DNA of 64,000 nucleotides, from assembly GCF_030499515.1 (NCBI RefSeq), contig NZ_JASTWJ010000001.1:1364001-1428000 (forward strand), written 5' to 3'. Shown here piece by piece: positions 8,349-16,434 of the stretch; the stretch's first letter is position 1; the number at the start of each line of letters is the position of its first letter. Source of the DNA: Streptomyces sp. DT2A-34 (GTDB taxonomy: Bacteria; Actinomycetota; Actinomycetes; Streptomycetales; Streptomycetaceae). The notes below the pieces were generated by a model. That model was not told where the DNA came from, did no database searches, and saw only the letters and a list, made by a program, of their open reading frames with translations. The translations under genes were made by a program, and so were the position numbers.

Positions 8349-10736
8349 TCAGTCGTCGTGCCCGAGCTGAAGGTCGCGTTCCGTTCGGCCTCCTCCGGCG
8401 ACTTGGAGCACGGTGGCGACCGGCGGGTAACCCGCGGCGATGACGGTGTACTCGCCGCTGGACAGGTCGACGAACCGGAAGGTTCCGTCGGGGCCGGTGG
8501 TGAGCGTGTCCCTGACGTTGCCGGCCGGGTCGAGCAGCGTCACGCGCGCGTCCTCGACGGGCCGCCCACCGCCGGCCCGCACGGTGCCGCGCAGTGTGGC
8601 GCCGCCGGCGAGTTCGATGTCCTGGCGTGTCTCACGGGCCACCTGGACGGTGACGGGGACGGCGGCCGGGCGGAAGGCGGGCGAGCTCGCCGCGAGGGTG
8701 TACTGGCCTGCCACCAACTCGGTGATGACATAACCGCCGTCGCACCCGCTGCGGGTCGTGGCGACGACCTCGCCGTACACGTCGGTGAGTGTGACGGTGG
8801 CGTCCACGGGTGTGCCGTCCGGGGTGCGCACGCTCCCGGCGAGGCGTCCGGCGCCGCCGAGGACGATGTTCAGCTCCACGGGGTGCTCGCCGACGGTCAC
8901 GGAGACGGCCTGCGGCTGATGGCCGCCCGCCGACGCGATCAGCACGTACGGCCCCGGGGCGGGCGTCGCCAGCGCGTACCGCCCGTCCTCGCCACTCGCG
9001 CCGCGCCCGACCTGCTGCCCGGCCACGTCGATGAGCGTGAGCGCCGCGCGCGGTACGCCTGTCCCGTCCGGGTGCTGAACCGTGCCGCAGACGGGGACCC
9101 CGCCGGCGTACGGGGACCGGGCCGACGGGAGCTGGGCGTCCACGGGCGCCGCATCCGTCTCCGGGGCCGGGACGTTGTGGGAGACCAGGGGCTTTTCCTT
9201 GAGGAAGAAGGCGATGAGCAGGCCGAGCACGAGCACCGGCACGAGGTAGAGGAAGATCCTCGGCATGGCGTCGGCGTAGGCCCGGACGTAACCGTCGCGC
9301 AGTGCCGCGGGCATGGCGTGCACGAGCTGCGGGGTGATGGACTCGGGGTCGGGCAGTTCACCGCCCGCGCGCGTGGGCAGGCGTTCGGCCAGGGCGTCGG
9401 CGAGCCGGTCGGCGAAGAGGGTGCCGAAGATCGCCGCGCCGACGCTGCCGCCGATCTGCCGGAAGTAGTTGTTGGCGCTGGTCGCGGTGGAGAGGTCGGC
9501 GGGGCGCACGGAGTTCTGCACGGCGAGGATCAGGACCGGCATCACCATGCCGATGCCGGCGCCGAGGACGGCCATCCAGATGCTGTAGTGCAGCCGGGGC
9601 GTGTCGACTTCGAGGCGGGACAGCAGCCACATGCCGACGACTGAGAGCGCGCTGCCGAGCACGGGGTAGATCTTGTAGCGGCCGGTGTGGCTGATGAGTT
9701 GACCGGCGACGATCGAGGTGCCGACGATGCCGGCCATCATCGGCAGCATCAGCAGGCCCGACTCGGTGGCCGTGGCCCCGTCGACCATCTGCAGGAAGGT
9801 CGGCAGATAGCCGGCGGCGCCGAAGAGGGCGACGCCGATCACGAGGCCGACCAGGCTGGTGATGTTGAAGACGGGGTCCCTGAACAGCCGTAGCGGGATG
9901 AGGGGTTCGACGGCGAAGTGCTCGACGACGAGGAACAGGACGGTGGAGACGACCGCTCCCGCGCCGAGGCCGAGGATGACACGTGAGTCCCAGGCGTACT
10001 CGGTGCCGCCCCAACTGGTCAGCAGGACCAGGCAGGTGGAGGCGGCGGCGAGCAGCAGGGAGCCGAGGATGTCGAGCCGGGCCTTGGTCTTGGGCTTCGG
10101 CAGTTTCAGGACGACGGTGACGACGGCCAGGGTGACGAGGCCGAAGGGGACGTTGATGTAGAAGCACCACCGCCAGGAGAGGTGGTCCGTGAAGTAGCCG
10201 CCCAGCAGGGGTCCGGCGACCGAGGCGAGGCCGAACGCGGCGCCGATCAGGCCCATGAAGCGGCCGCGCTCCCGGGGCGGCACGATGTCCGCGACGATCG
10301 CCTGGACGCCGATCATGAGCCCGCCCGCTCCGACGCCCTGGATCGCGCGGTAGGCGATGAGCTGGTCCATGGTCTCGGCCCGTCCGGCGAGCGCGGAGCC
10401 GACGACGAAGACGACGATCGCGAACTGGAAGACGCCCTTGCGGCCGAGGAGATCGCCGAGCTTGCCGTAGACGGGCAGTCCGACGGTGGCGGTGAGCAGA
10501 TAGGCGGTGATCACCCAGGACATCTTGTCCAGGCCGTGCAGCTCACCGACGATCTTCGGCAACGCGGTGGCGACGATCATCTGCTCCAGCGCCGCCAGCA
10601 GCAGCGCGAGCAGGAGCGCGAAGAAGACCAACCGCACCCGGCGCGGGCCGAGTTCGGCCGCCTGGGTCTGTGCGGGGGTGGGGACGTCCGGGGGCGCGGC
10701 GGCCTGTTCGTCCTGTACCAGAGTGATTCCGCCCAT
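8349..10736 (-). CDS. MFS drug exporter (DHA2/14-TM type) with C-terminal beta-sandwich repeats
   Basis: A 795-residue protein. Residues ~25-530 form a 14-helix EmrB/QacA-type proton-coupled exporter, with the family motif [37 protein letters not shown] in motif region C, and the long [19 protein letters not shown] segment. Residues ~560-795 hold three carboxypeptidase-regulatory-like repeats of about 80 residues, each starting like [39 protein letters not shown] or [20 protein letters not shown]. Exporters of this family usually end soon after the last helix, so the tail is an added module. ATG at 10736 ([11 protein letters not shown]) has GAGGGGAG upstream and was preferred to longer starts. 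Confidence 0.85.
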   Translation of the reverse strand: MGGITLVQDEQAAAPPDVPTPAQTQAAELGPRRVRLVFFALLLALLLAALEQMIVATALPKIVGELHGLDKMSWVITAYLLTATVGLPVYGKLGDLLGRKGVFQFAIVVFVVGSALAGRAETMDQLIAYRAIQGVGAGGLMIGVQAIVADIVPPRERGRFMGLIGAAFGLASVAGPLLGGYFTDHLSWRWCFYINVPFGLVTLAVVTVVLKLPKPKTKARLDILGSLLLAAASTCLVLLTSWGGTEYAWDSRVILGLGAGAVVSTVLFLVVEHFAVEPLIPLRLFRDPVFNITSLVGLVIGVALFGAAGYLPTFLQMVDGATATESGLLMLPMMAGIVGTSIVAGQLISHTGRYKIYPVLGSALSVVGMWLLSRLEVDTPRLHYSIWMAVLGAGIGMVMPVLILAVQNSVRPADLSTATSANNYFRQIGGSVGAAIFGTLFADRLADALAERLPTRAGGELPDPESITPQLVHAMPAALRDGYVRAYADAMPRIFLYLVPVLVLGLLIAFFLKEKPLVSHNVPAPETDAAPVDAQLPSARSPYAGGVPVCGTVQHPDGTGVPRAALTLIDVAGQQVGRGASGEDGRYALATPAPGPYVLIASAGGHQPQAVSVTVGEHPVELNIVLGGAGRLAGSVRTPDGTPVDATVTLTDVYGEVVATTRSGCDGGYVITELVAGQYTLAASSPAFRPAAVPVTVQVARETRQDIELAGGATLRGTVRAGGGRPVEDARVTLLDPAGNVRDTLTTGPDGTFRFVDLSSGEYTVIAAGYPPVATVLQVAGGGRTERDLQLGHDD

Positions 10737-10859
10737 GTGCCGCTCCCCTCGTCGCGCTGCCGCACAATTGCCGCGTATAGCGACAACTGCGAGCAAGCAC
10801 GACGAGTTACGGCAGCGGACCGGGTGACGGAAAGATCCACCCGATCCGGTGAGAGAGCC

Positions 10860-10915
10860 AACGCCCGCCGGGGATCAGCGCGTTGGCCCACGCAAGATCC
10901 GCGAGGCGGGCGTTC
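10860..10915. terminator. Possible terminator: 10-bp inverted repeat
   Basis: AACGCCCGCC (10860-10869) and GGCGGGCGTT (10906-10915) are exact reverse complements separated by 36 bp that can form weaker internal pairing. It lies 4 bp after the SRPBCC gene stop. The long loop makes the call tentative. Confidence 0.4.
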
Positions 10916-10919
10916 GGGG

Positions 10920-11363
10920 TTACTTCTCGACCTCGGTGGCGAGCTTGGCGAGCACCACGTCGTAGATCCGGCCGAGGCCCTTGGGCGCGAAGGTCCTCTC
11001 GAAGAAGCCGCCGATGCCGCCGGCGCCCTGCCAGGTGGTGGTGACGACGACCCGGGACCGGCCCTCGCCGGCCGGGGTGACCCGCCAGGTGGTGACCATG
11101 GAGGAGTTGCGGTCCTTCTCGACGAGTTCGCCGTCGGTCGGCTCGGTGACCTCCAGGAGGCAGTCGCGTACGCGCTTGCTGGTGGCCTGGAGCTTCCAGT
11201 GGACGAGGGTGCCCTCGCCGTCGCCGCCCTCGCGCACCTCGTACTCGCTGAAGTGCTCGGGGAGCAGATTCGCGCGCGTGCCGCTGTAGTCGGCGAGGGC
11301 GTCGAACACCTTCTCCGCGTCCGCCGCGACGACCCGCTCCGTAGTGGCCTCGACCTGCGCCAT
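10920..11363 (-). CDS. SRPBCC (START/Bet v1-like) family protein
   Basis: A 147-residue small-ligand-pocket protein. It begins MAQVEATTERVVAADAEKVF, the usual first strand and helix of polyketide-cyclase/dehydrase-like SRPBCC proteins, and ends with the long C-terminal helix FAPKGLGRIYDVVLAKLATE. Start ATG 11363 has GGAGG 7 nt upstream; the frame is open further but the extension has no good start. Ligand and reaction are unknown. It reads away from the radical-SAM gene, and the 230-bp divergent space holds the LexA-like site. Confidence 0.8.
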   Translation of the reverse strand: MAQVEATTERVVAADAEKVFDALADYSGTRANLLPEHFSEYEVREGGDGEGTLVHWKLQATSKRVRDCLLEVTEPTDGELVEKDRNSSMVTTWRVTPAGEGRSRVVVTTTWQGAGGIGGFFERTFAPKGLGRIYDVVLAKLATEVEK

Positions 11364-11550
11364 TGACTTCCTCCAGGACCAGAATTCTCGGGGGTTGGGG
11401 CAAGCCAACCACCCCGCTCCCGGACCGCCCAAATCGGGGGCCCGCTCAGCTCCCCGAAGCGATCACACATCGATCGAAAACGAAGCCAGGGACAGAGGCC
11501 CGGGACAGAAGCCGCGACAGAAGCCAGGGATATGGGTCGCACGATCAAGG

Positions 11551-11562
11551 GAACATGTGTTC
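11551..11562. promoter_or_regulatory. LexA (SOS)-box-like palindrome
   Basis: GAACATGTGTTC is a perfect 12-bp palindrome matching the actinobacterial/Gram-positive SOS box core GAAC-N4-GTTC. It lies 33 bp before the ATG of the radical-SAM gene, where a repressor would block transcription. TATTCT at 11563-11568 could be a -10 element directly beside it. Confidence 0.6.
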
Positions 11563-11594
11563 TATTCTGGGGGCAGTGCTACCGAGGAGGCGTC

Positions 11595-12644
11595 ATGCGC
11601 TGGGAGAACCTCACCCTGGAGTCCGACCACAGCCGGGCCGACTCCGCGCTGTTCGGCGCGGACGCCGTAGTCACCCGCACCTTCGACACGCCCGAGTTCG
11701 CCGGCATCACGTTCCACGAGATCCGGGCGCGCTCGATCATCAACCGGGTGCCGGGCGCCTCGCGGATGCCCTTCGAATGGACGGTCAACCCCTACCGGGG
11801 CTGCACGCACGCGTGCGTGTACTGCTTCGCCCGCAAGACCCACAGCTATCTGGACCTCGACACGGGCCTCGGCTTCGACTCCCAGATCGTGGTCAAGGTG
11901 AACGCCCCGGAGCTGCTGCGCCGCCAGCTCTCCTCGCGCCGCTGGCAGGGCGAGCACATAGCGATGGGCACGAATGTGGACTGCTATCAGCGCGCCGAGG
12001 GCCGCTACCGCCTGATGCCGGGCATCCTCGCCGCCCTGCGCGACCACGCCAACCCCTACTCGATCCTGACCAAGGGCACGCTGATCCTGCGCGACCTCGA
12101 CCTGCTGAAGCAGTCCGCCGAGGTGACGGACGTCGGTGTCTCCGTCTCGGTCGGCTTCGTCGACCCCGAGCTGTGGCGCACCGTGGAGCCGGGCACGCCC
12201 GCCCCCGAGCGCCGCCTCGACGTCGTACGGACCCTGACCGAGCACGGCCTCGGGTGCGGTGTGCTGATGGCGCCGGTGATTCCGTTCCTGAGCGACAGCC
12301 CGGCACAACTGCGGGCCACCGTGCGGGCGATCGCCGCCGCCGGGGCCACCTCCGTCACTCCGCTGGTGCTGCATCTGCGGCCGGGGGCCCGCGAGTGGTT
12401 CATGGCCTGGCTCGGCCGCGAGCACCCGTATCTGGTCCGCCGCTACGAGCGGCTGTACGCGGACGGCGCCTACGCGCCGAAGTGGTACCAGCGCCGGATC
12501 ACCCGCCAGGTCCACGACCTCGCGCAGGAGTACGGCATCGGCCCCACGCGCGCGGGCATGCCCCGGCGGATCCGTGAGCCCGAGCCGGAGCCGGAGCCCG
12601 CCGAGCCCACGGGATCCGAACCGACCCAACTCTCACTCATCTGA
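11595..12644 (+). CDS. Rv2578c-family radical SAM protein
   Basis: A 349-residue Fe-S enzyme. The cluster-binding motif is NPYRGCTHACVYCFARKTH (CxxxCxxC). Further family marks are MGTNVDCYQRAEGRYRLMPG and LTKGTLILRDLDLLK, as in the SplB-like/Rv2578c group whose reaction is unknown. The C-terminal tail is Glu/Pro-rich. ATG at 11595 (MRWENLTLESDHSRAD) has GAGGAGG five bases upstream. The SOS-box-like site upstream suggests induction by DNA damage, which would fit a repair-related role for this SplB-like family, but that role is inference. Confidence 0.85.
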   Translation: MRWENLTLESDHSRADSALFGADAVVTRTFDTPEFAGITFHEIRARSIINRVPGASRMPFEWTVNPYRGCTHACVYCFARKTHSYLDLDTGLGFDSQIVVKVNAPELLRRQLSSRRWQGEHIAMGTNVDCYQRAEGRYRLMPGILAALRDHANPYSILTKGTLILRDLDLLKQSAEVTDVGVSVSVGFVDPELWRTVEPGTPAPERRLDVVRTLTEHGLGCGVLMAPVIPFLSDSPAQLRATVRAIAAAGATSVTPLVLHLRPGAREWFMAWLGREHPYLVRRYERLYADGAYAPKWYQRRITRQVHDLAQEYGIGPTRAGMPRRIREPEPEPEPAEPTGSEPTQLSLI

Positions 12645-12780
12645 GGGCATTGGAGCGCATCCCTCGGCCCAATCGGGTCAAGTCCCGCCGGAACGAGTTC
12701 TTCCGGGCGCCCTTTCCGGGACGAATGCGGCAGGAACCGCGACACTCGCGGTCCGTGCCCCTCCGTCCTGGAAGGACCCC

Positions 12781-14358
12781 ATGAGAGAACGCGCAGCCGT
12801 ACTGTGCGGCGCCGCCGCCGTCGTGGCCGGGGCCCTGACGGCCGTCCCCGCCGAGGCGAGCCCCCCGCCCACCGCGGACACCGCTCACGCCGCACCCCTC
12901 ACCTGGAAGAAGTGCGGCACCAAGAAGTACCCGACGCTCCAGTGCGCGTCCCTGGAGGTGCCGCTCGACCACTCCCGTCCGCGGGGACGGCAGATCACGC
13001 TCGCGCTGTCCCGCGTCCCGCACACCGCGAAGAAGTACCAGGGCCCTCTCCTGGTCAACCCGGGCGGACCCGGCGCCAGCGGCCTGACGCTCGCCGGATT
13101 CGTGGCCGCCGCACTGCCCAACGCGGTGGCGGCGCAGTACGACGTCATCGGCTTCGACCCGCGCGGAGTCGGCAAGAGCAGGCCGGCCCTCGACTGCAGG
13201 CCCGGCCACTTCGCCGCGGTCCGCCGGGACGCCGTGCCGAGCACAGCGCAGCTCGAGCAGGCCAACCTCACGCGCGCCAAGGCCTTCGCGCGGGCCTGCG
13301 GTGAGAAGTACGGGGACGTACTGCCGTACATCGACACGATCAGCGCCGTGCGGGACCTGGACCGGATCCGTGCGGCACTCGGCGCACGGCAGATCAACTA
13401 CTTCGGTTACTCGTACGGCACCTATCTCGGCGCGGTCTACGCGAAGCTCTTCCCGGAGCGGGTGCGGCGCGCGGTCCTGGACTCGGTCGTCGACCCCACC
13501 GGTGTCTGGTACGACGACAACCTCGCGCAGGACCACGCCTTCAACGACCGGCACCGCGCGTTCATGGCGTGGATCGCCAAGCACGACACGATCTACAGGC
13601 TCGGCAGCGATCCGGCGAACGTCGAGGCCAAGTGGTACGCGATGCGGGCGGCCCTGGCCAGGAAGGCGGCCGGCGGCAAGGTGGGCGCCTCCGAGCTGGA
13701 GGACACCTTCATCCCCGGCGGCTACTACAACGGCTACTGGCCCTACCTCGCCGAGGCGTTCGCGGCGTACGTGAACGGCAGGGACGCCGACCCGTTGGTC
13801 GAGGCGTACGAGAAGTTCGGCGCCGCCGACGAGTCCGACGACAACGGCTACAGCATCTACACCTCGGTGCAGTGCCGTGACGCCGCCTGGCCGCGCGACT
13901 GGCGCGAGTGGCGGACGGACAACTGGGCCACGTACGCGAAAGCACCGTTCATGACCTGGAACAACGCCTGGTACAACGCGCCGTGCGCATTCTGGCCGAC
14001 GAGCTCGCTCGCCCCGGTGAACGTCGCCAACGGCAAGGTCCCCCCGGTGCTGCTGTTCCAGGCGACCGAGGACGCGGCCACCCCATACGAGGGCGCCGTC
14101 ACCGTGCGCCGGCTGCTGGCGCGCTCCAGCCTGGTGGTCGAGCGGGGCGGCGGTAACCACGGCATCACGCTGAGCGGGAACGCCTGCCTGGACAAGCGCC
14201 TCGCGGCGTACCTGACCGACGGCACGGCGCCGCGCGGCCGGGGTGGGGTCGACGCGGTGTGCGAGGCGCTGCCCGACCCGAAGCCGGTGGGTTCCAAGAT
14301 CGCGTCCACGTCGTCGCGTGGCGCCGAACTGCACGGGCTGCTCGGCTTCCGCCGCTAG
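12781..14358 (+). CDS. Secreted alpha/beta hydrolase (tripeptidyl aminopeptidase-like)
   Basis: A 525-residue exported hydrolase of the S33-like group that removes peptides or small groups. The N-terminus MRERAAVLCGAAAVVAGALT is a signal peptide, cleaved near AEA/AHA. The fold is marked by LVNPGGPGASGL (oxyanion HGGP-type loop), YDVIGFDPRGVGKSRPALDC, the nucleophile elbow FGYSYGTYLG (Ser in GYSYG), the acid region LLFQATEDAATPYEG and the catalytic His in GGNHGITLSG. ATG 12781 has GGAAGGA upstream. It stands alone; the substrate could be peptides or esters. Confidence 0.88.
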   Translation: MRERAAVLCGAAAVVAGALTAVPAEASPPPTADTAHAAPLTWKKCGTKKYPTLQCASLEVPLDHSRPRGRQITLALSRVPHTAKKYQGPLLVNPGGPGASGLTLAGFVAAALPNAVAAQYDVIGFDPRGVGKSRPALDCRPGHFAAVRRDAVPSTAQLEQANLTRAKAFARACGEKYGDVLPYIDTISAVRDLDRIRAALGARQINYFGYSYGTYLGAVYAKLFPERVRRAVLDSVVDPTGVWYDDNLAQDHAFNDRHRAFMAWIAKHDTIYRLGSDPANVEAKWYAMRAALARKAAGGKVGASELEDTFIPGGYYNGYWPYLAEAFAAYVNGRDADPLVEAYEKFGAADESDDNGYSIYTSVQCRDAAWPRDWREWRTDNWATYAKAPFMTWNNAWYNAPCAFWPTSSLAPVNVANGKVPPVLLFQATEDAATPYEGAVTVRRLLARSSLVVERGGGNHGITLSGNACLDKRLAAYLTDGTAPRGRGGVDAVCEALPDPKPVGSKIASTSSRGAELHGLLGFRR

Positions 14359-14423
14359 AGCAGGCTCTGAGCGCCTGACGGTCCGTCGGGGGCGTTGTCA
14401 GACCCATGGTCCACCATGGACGC

Positions 14424-14822
14424 ATGAGTGAGCTGACCAGGATTGCCGCCCCCGACGGTGTCGCGCCCGCCGCCCAGTACACGCATGTCGTGCTCGGCTC
14501 CGGCCGTTTCGTCGCCGTCTCCGGCCAGCTCGCCCTGGACGAGGACGGCGAGCTGGTCGGCGAGGGCGACCCGGCGGCCCAGGCCCGCCAGGTCTTCGAG
14601 AACCTGCGGCGCTGCCTGGCCGCGGCCGGAGCGACCTTCGACGACGTCGTCAAACTCACCTACTTCGTCACGGACATGGCGCACATGCCCGCGATCCGCG
14701 CGGCCCGCGCCGAGCACATACCCGACGACCGGCTGCCGGCCGCGTCGGCGGTACAGGTCGCCGGGCTGGTGCGGCCGGAGTTCCTGATGGAGGTCGAGGC
14801 GTTCGCGGTGGTGCCGGGTTAA
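14424..14822 (+). CDS. RidA/YjgF-family enamine/imine deaminase
   Basis: A 132-residue cytosolic protein. It has the Rid core (GSGRFVAVSGQLALDEDGEL, QVFENLRRCLAAAGATFDDV and VKLTYFVTDMAHMPAIR) and ends with FLMEVEAFAVVPG. RidA proteins are trimers that hydrolyse reactive enamines/imines such as 2-aminoacrylate. The usual substrate-binding Arg of archetypal RidA is replaced in the C-terminal part by LVRPEFLMEVEA, which keeps an Arg and Glu. ATG 14424 (MSELTRIAAPDG) was chosen over the upstream ATG 14406 because it matches family length. Confidence 0.88.
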   Translation: MSELTRIAAPDGVAPAAQYTHVVLGSGRFVAVSGQLALDEDGELVGEGDPAAQARQVFENLRRCLAAAGATFDDVVKLTYFVTDMAHMPAIRAARAEHIPDDRLPAASAVQVAGLVRPEFLMEVEAFAVVPG

Positions 14823-14862
14823 TGGCAGGCGAGCCCGGGTGGGCGGTGTCTACGGTGCCGTC

Positions 14863-15396
14863 ATGAATGACGACGGCATACTGATCCGCCCCATGACCCT
14901 GGCCGACTGCGCGCGCGTCGCCGAGATCCGCATCGGCGGCTGGCAGAGCGCCTACAAGGGCCTCATGCCGCAGTCCCACCTGGACGCCCTCGACGTGGCC
15001 CAGGACGCCGAGCGCCGCCGCGCCCACTTCGCGCGGGCCGACGGGGATGTGGTGAACCTGGTCGCCGAGCAGGACGGCGAGGTCGTCGGCTGGGCCTGCC
15101 ACGGACCGTACCGCGACGGCGAAGTGCGCACCGAGGACGCCGAGTTGTACGCCCTCTATGTGGACCCCGGGCGGTACGGCGGCGGCATCGGGCACGCCCT
15201 GCTCCAGGAATCGCTACGCCGGTGCACGGCCGCCGGGCACGCGCGCATGCTGCTCTGGGTCCTCGAGCACAACACCCGTGCCCGCCGCTTCTACGAGCGG
15301 GCGGGTTTCCGCCCGGACGGCGCCGCGGAGCCCTTCGACGTGGACGGCGTGGAGGTGCCCGAGGTGCGGTACGCGCGGGAGCTGGCGCCGGGCTGA
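14863..15396 (+). CDS. GNAT-family N-acetyltransferase
   Basis: A 177-residue acetyltransferase. It starts IRPMTLADCARVAEIRIGGW and carries the acetyl-CoA loop as YVDPGRYGGGIGHALLQESL, followed by LWVLEHNTRARRFYERAGF, the classic GNAT motif B. Substrate is unknown; it resembles small-molecule or protein amine acetyltransferases. ATG 14863 follows 40 bp after ridA, so co-transcription is likely. Confidence 0.88.
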   Translation: MNDDGILIRPMTLADCARVAEIRIGGWQSAYKGLMPQSHLDALDVAQDAERRRAHFARADGDVVNLVAEQDGEVVGWACHGPYRDGEVRTEDAELYALYVDPGRYGGGIGHALLQESLRRCTAAGHARMLLWVLEHNTRARRFYERAGFRPDGAAEPFDVDGVEVPEVRYARELAPG

Positions 15397-15481
15397 CCGG
15401 CCGGCGCCGCGGTAGACGGGCACGAGCTGCTGGCGCGGGCCCGCCTGGGCCTCCGGTCGCCGACGTCGGCCGGCCGGAATG

Positions 15482-16057
15482 TCACCGCTGACGAGGGATC
15501 CGTGCCAGCGCACGCACCGCCGCCTCCGCGAGTACCGGGTGGGCCAGTGCCTCGTTCAGGACGCGTCTGGCCCGGGCGTCGCCGAGTGCGCCGAGGCCCT
15601 CCACGCAGGCGAGGGCCACGCGGCGGTAGGGGTCGTGCGGGCGCAGGCGGCGCTCCAAGGTGGTGATGAGGGCAGGCACGGCCTCGGGGGCGCGTAGCTC
15701 GACCAGGAGCCGGACGGGGTGCAGGGCGTAGGCGACGCGGAGTTCGTTGGTGGCGAGGGCGGCCGCCGCGCGGGCCGTGCGCGGGTCGCCGAGCCGGGCG
15801 AGGGCGTGGGAGGCGGAGACACAGCGCTGCGGGTCACGGTGGTTCAGGAGCAGGACGAGGGACTCGAAGGCCCGGCGGTCCCCGGCGAGGCCCAGCCGGA
15901 AGGCGGCCAACTCCCTGGCCCACAGCGGCTGTCCGGGCGCGGTGAGCACCTCGGCGAGTTCGTCGAGGTCCTGGGTCGCCACGAGGCGGTCGTACGCGGC
16001 CGACGCTCCGGACTCCTGCCGTAAGCGCTCCGTGAGTGATCGCAACTCTTCGTCCAT
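15482..16057 (-). CDS. HEAT-repeat (adaptin-like) protein
   Basis: A 191-residue all-helical repeat protein. Repeats are visible as ELAAFRLGLAGDRRAFESLV, VSASHALARLGDPRTARAAA, RLLVELRAPEAVPALITTLE and CVEGLGALGDARARRVLNEA, each a pair of helices with a conserved Asp/Arg turn. HEAT proteins act as protein-binding scaffolds; the partner is unknown. ATG 16057 (MDEELRSLTERLRQ) is the best start. It converges on the GNAT gene and is divergent from the dehydrogenase at 16435. Confidence 0.8.
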   Translation of the reverse strand: MDEELRSLTERLRQESGASAAYDRLVATQDLDELAEVLTAPGQPLWARELAAFRLGLAGDRRAFESLVLLLNHRDPQRCVSASHALARLGDPRTARAAAALATNELRVAYALHPVRLLVELRAPEAVPALITTLERRLRPHDPYRRVALACVEGLGALGDARARRVLNEALAHPVLAEAAVRALARIPRQR

Positions 16058-16434
16058 GAAGCCGAGCGTATGCAAGCGGCGCGCCTCGCGGGACCTACAT
16101 CACAAAGACGAGGTCTGGCGCGCTCGTTACCCACGGGTTAAGCTCATACGAGCGAGTCACCCACTCGCAGATTTGCTTGCAGCGGCCTGGTGACGCAGCC
16201 GCCGCGAGTGCTGGTCGGTTCGGTACATCACGTACCTCTCAGTACGACCCGGCTCCGGGACAGGGCCGGTCGGATCCGCCGTTCCCCGGGGCGTGTGCAC
16301 GCTCCCGGTGACGGCACCGGGCGTGTGCGCCAGTAGCCCGGCAACACCCGCACTCACTCCTTTCGCACCCGGTGCGCCTCCTCGGCGCACCCGGGCGCGC
16401 TTCCAGTCGTCACCCTCATTCCTGGAGTCCCGCG
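16058..16434. other. Divergent intergenic region with a short inverted repeat
   Basis: 377 bp without a supported gene between the HEAT protein and the dehydrogenase. It holds an inverted repeat CGCTCGT (16121-16127)/ACGAGCG (16148-16154) with the near-symmetric TTACCCACGGGTTAA between its arms, a candidate operator or promoter element. The rest is G/C-rich with no other clear signal. Confidence 0.4.

Noticed and set aside
12637..14334. A 565-residue minus-strand frame opposite the secreted hydrolase
   Set aside because: The plus strand shows signal peptide and catalytic motifs; the antisense frame shows none.
15397..15481. GC-rich inverted repeat CCGGCCGGC/GCCGGCCGG between GNAT and HEAT genes
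   Set aside because: The arms are about 60 bp apart and of simple composition; not convincing as a terminator.
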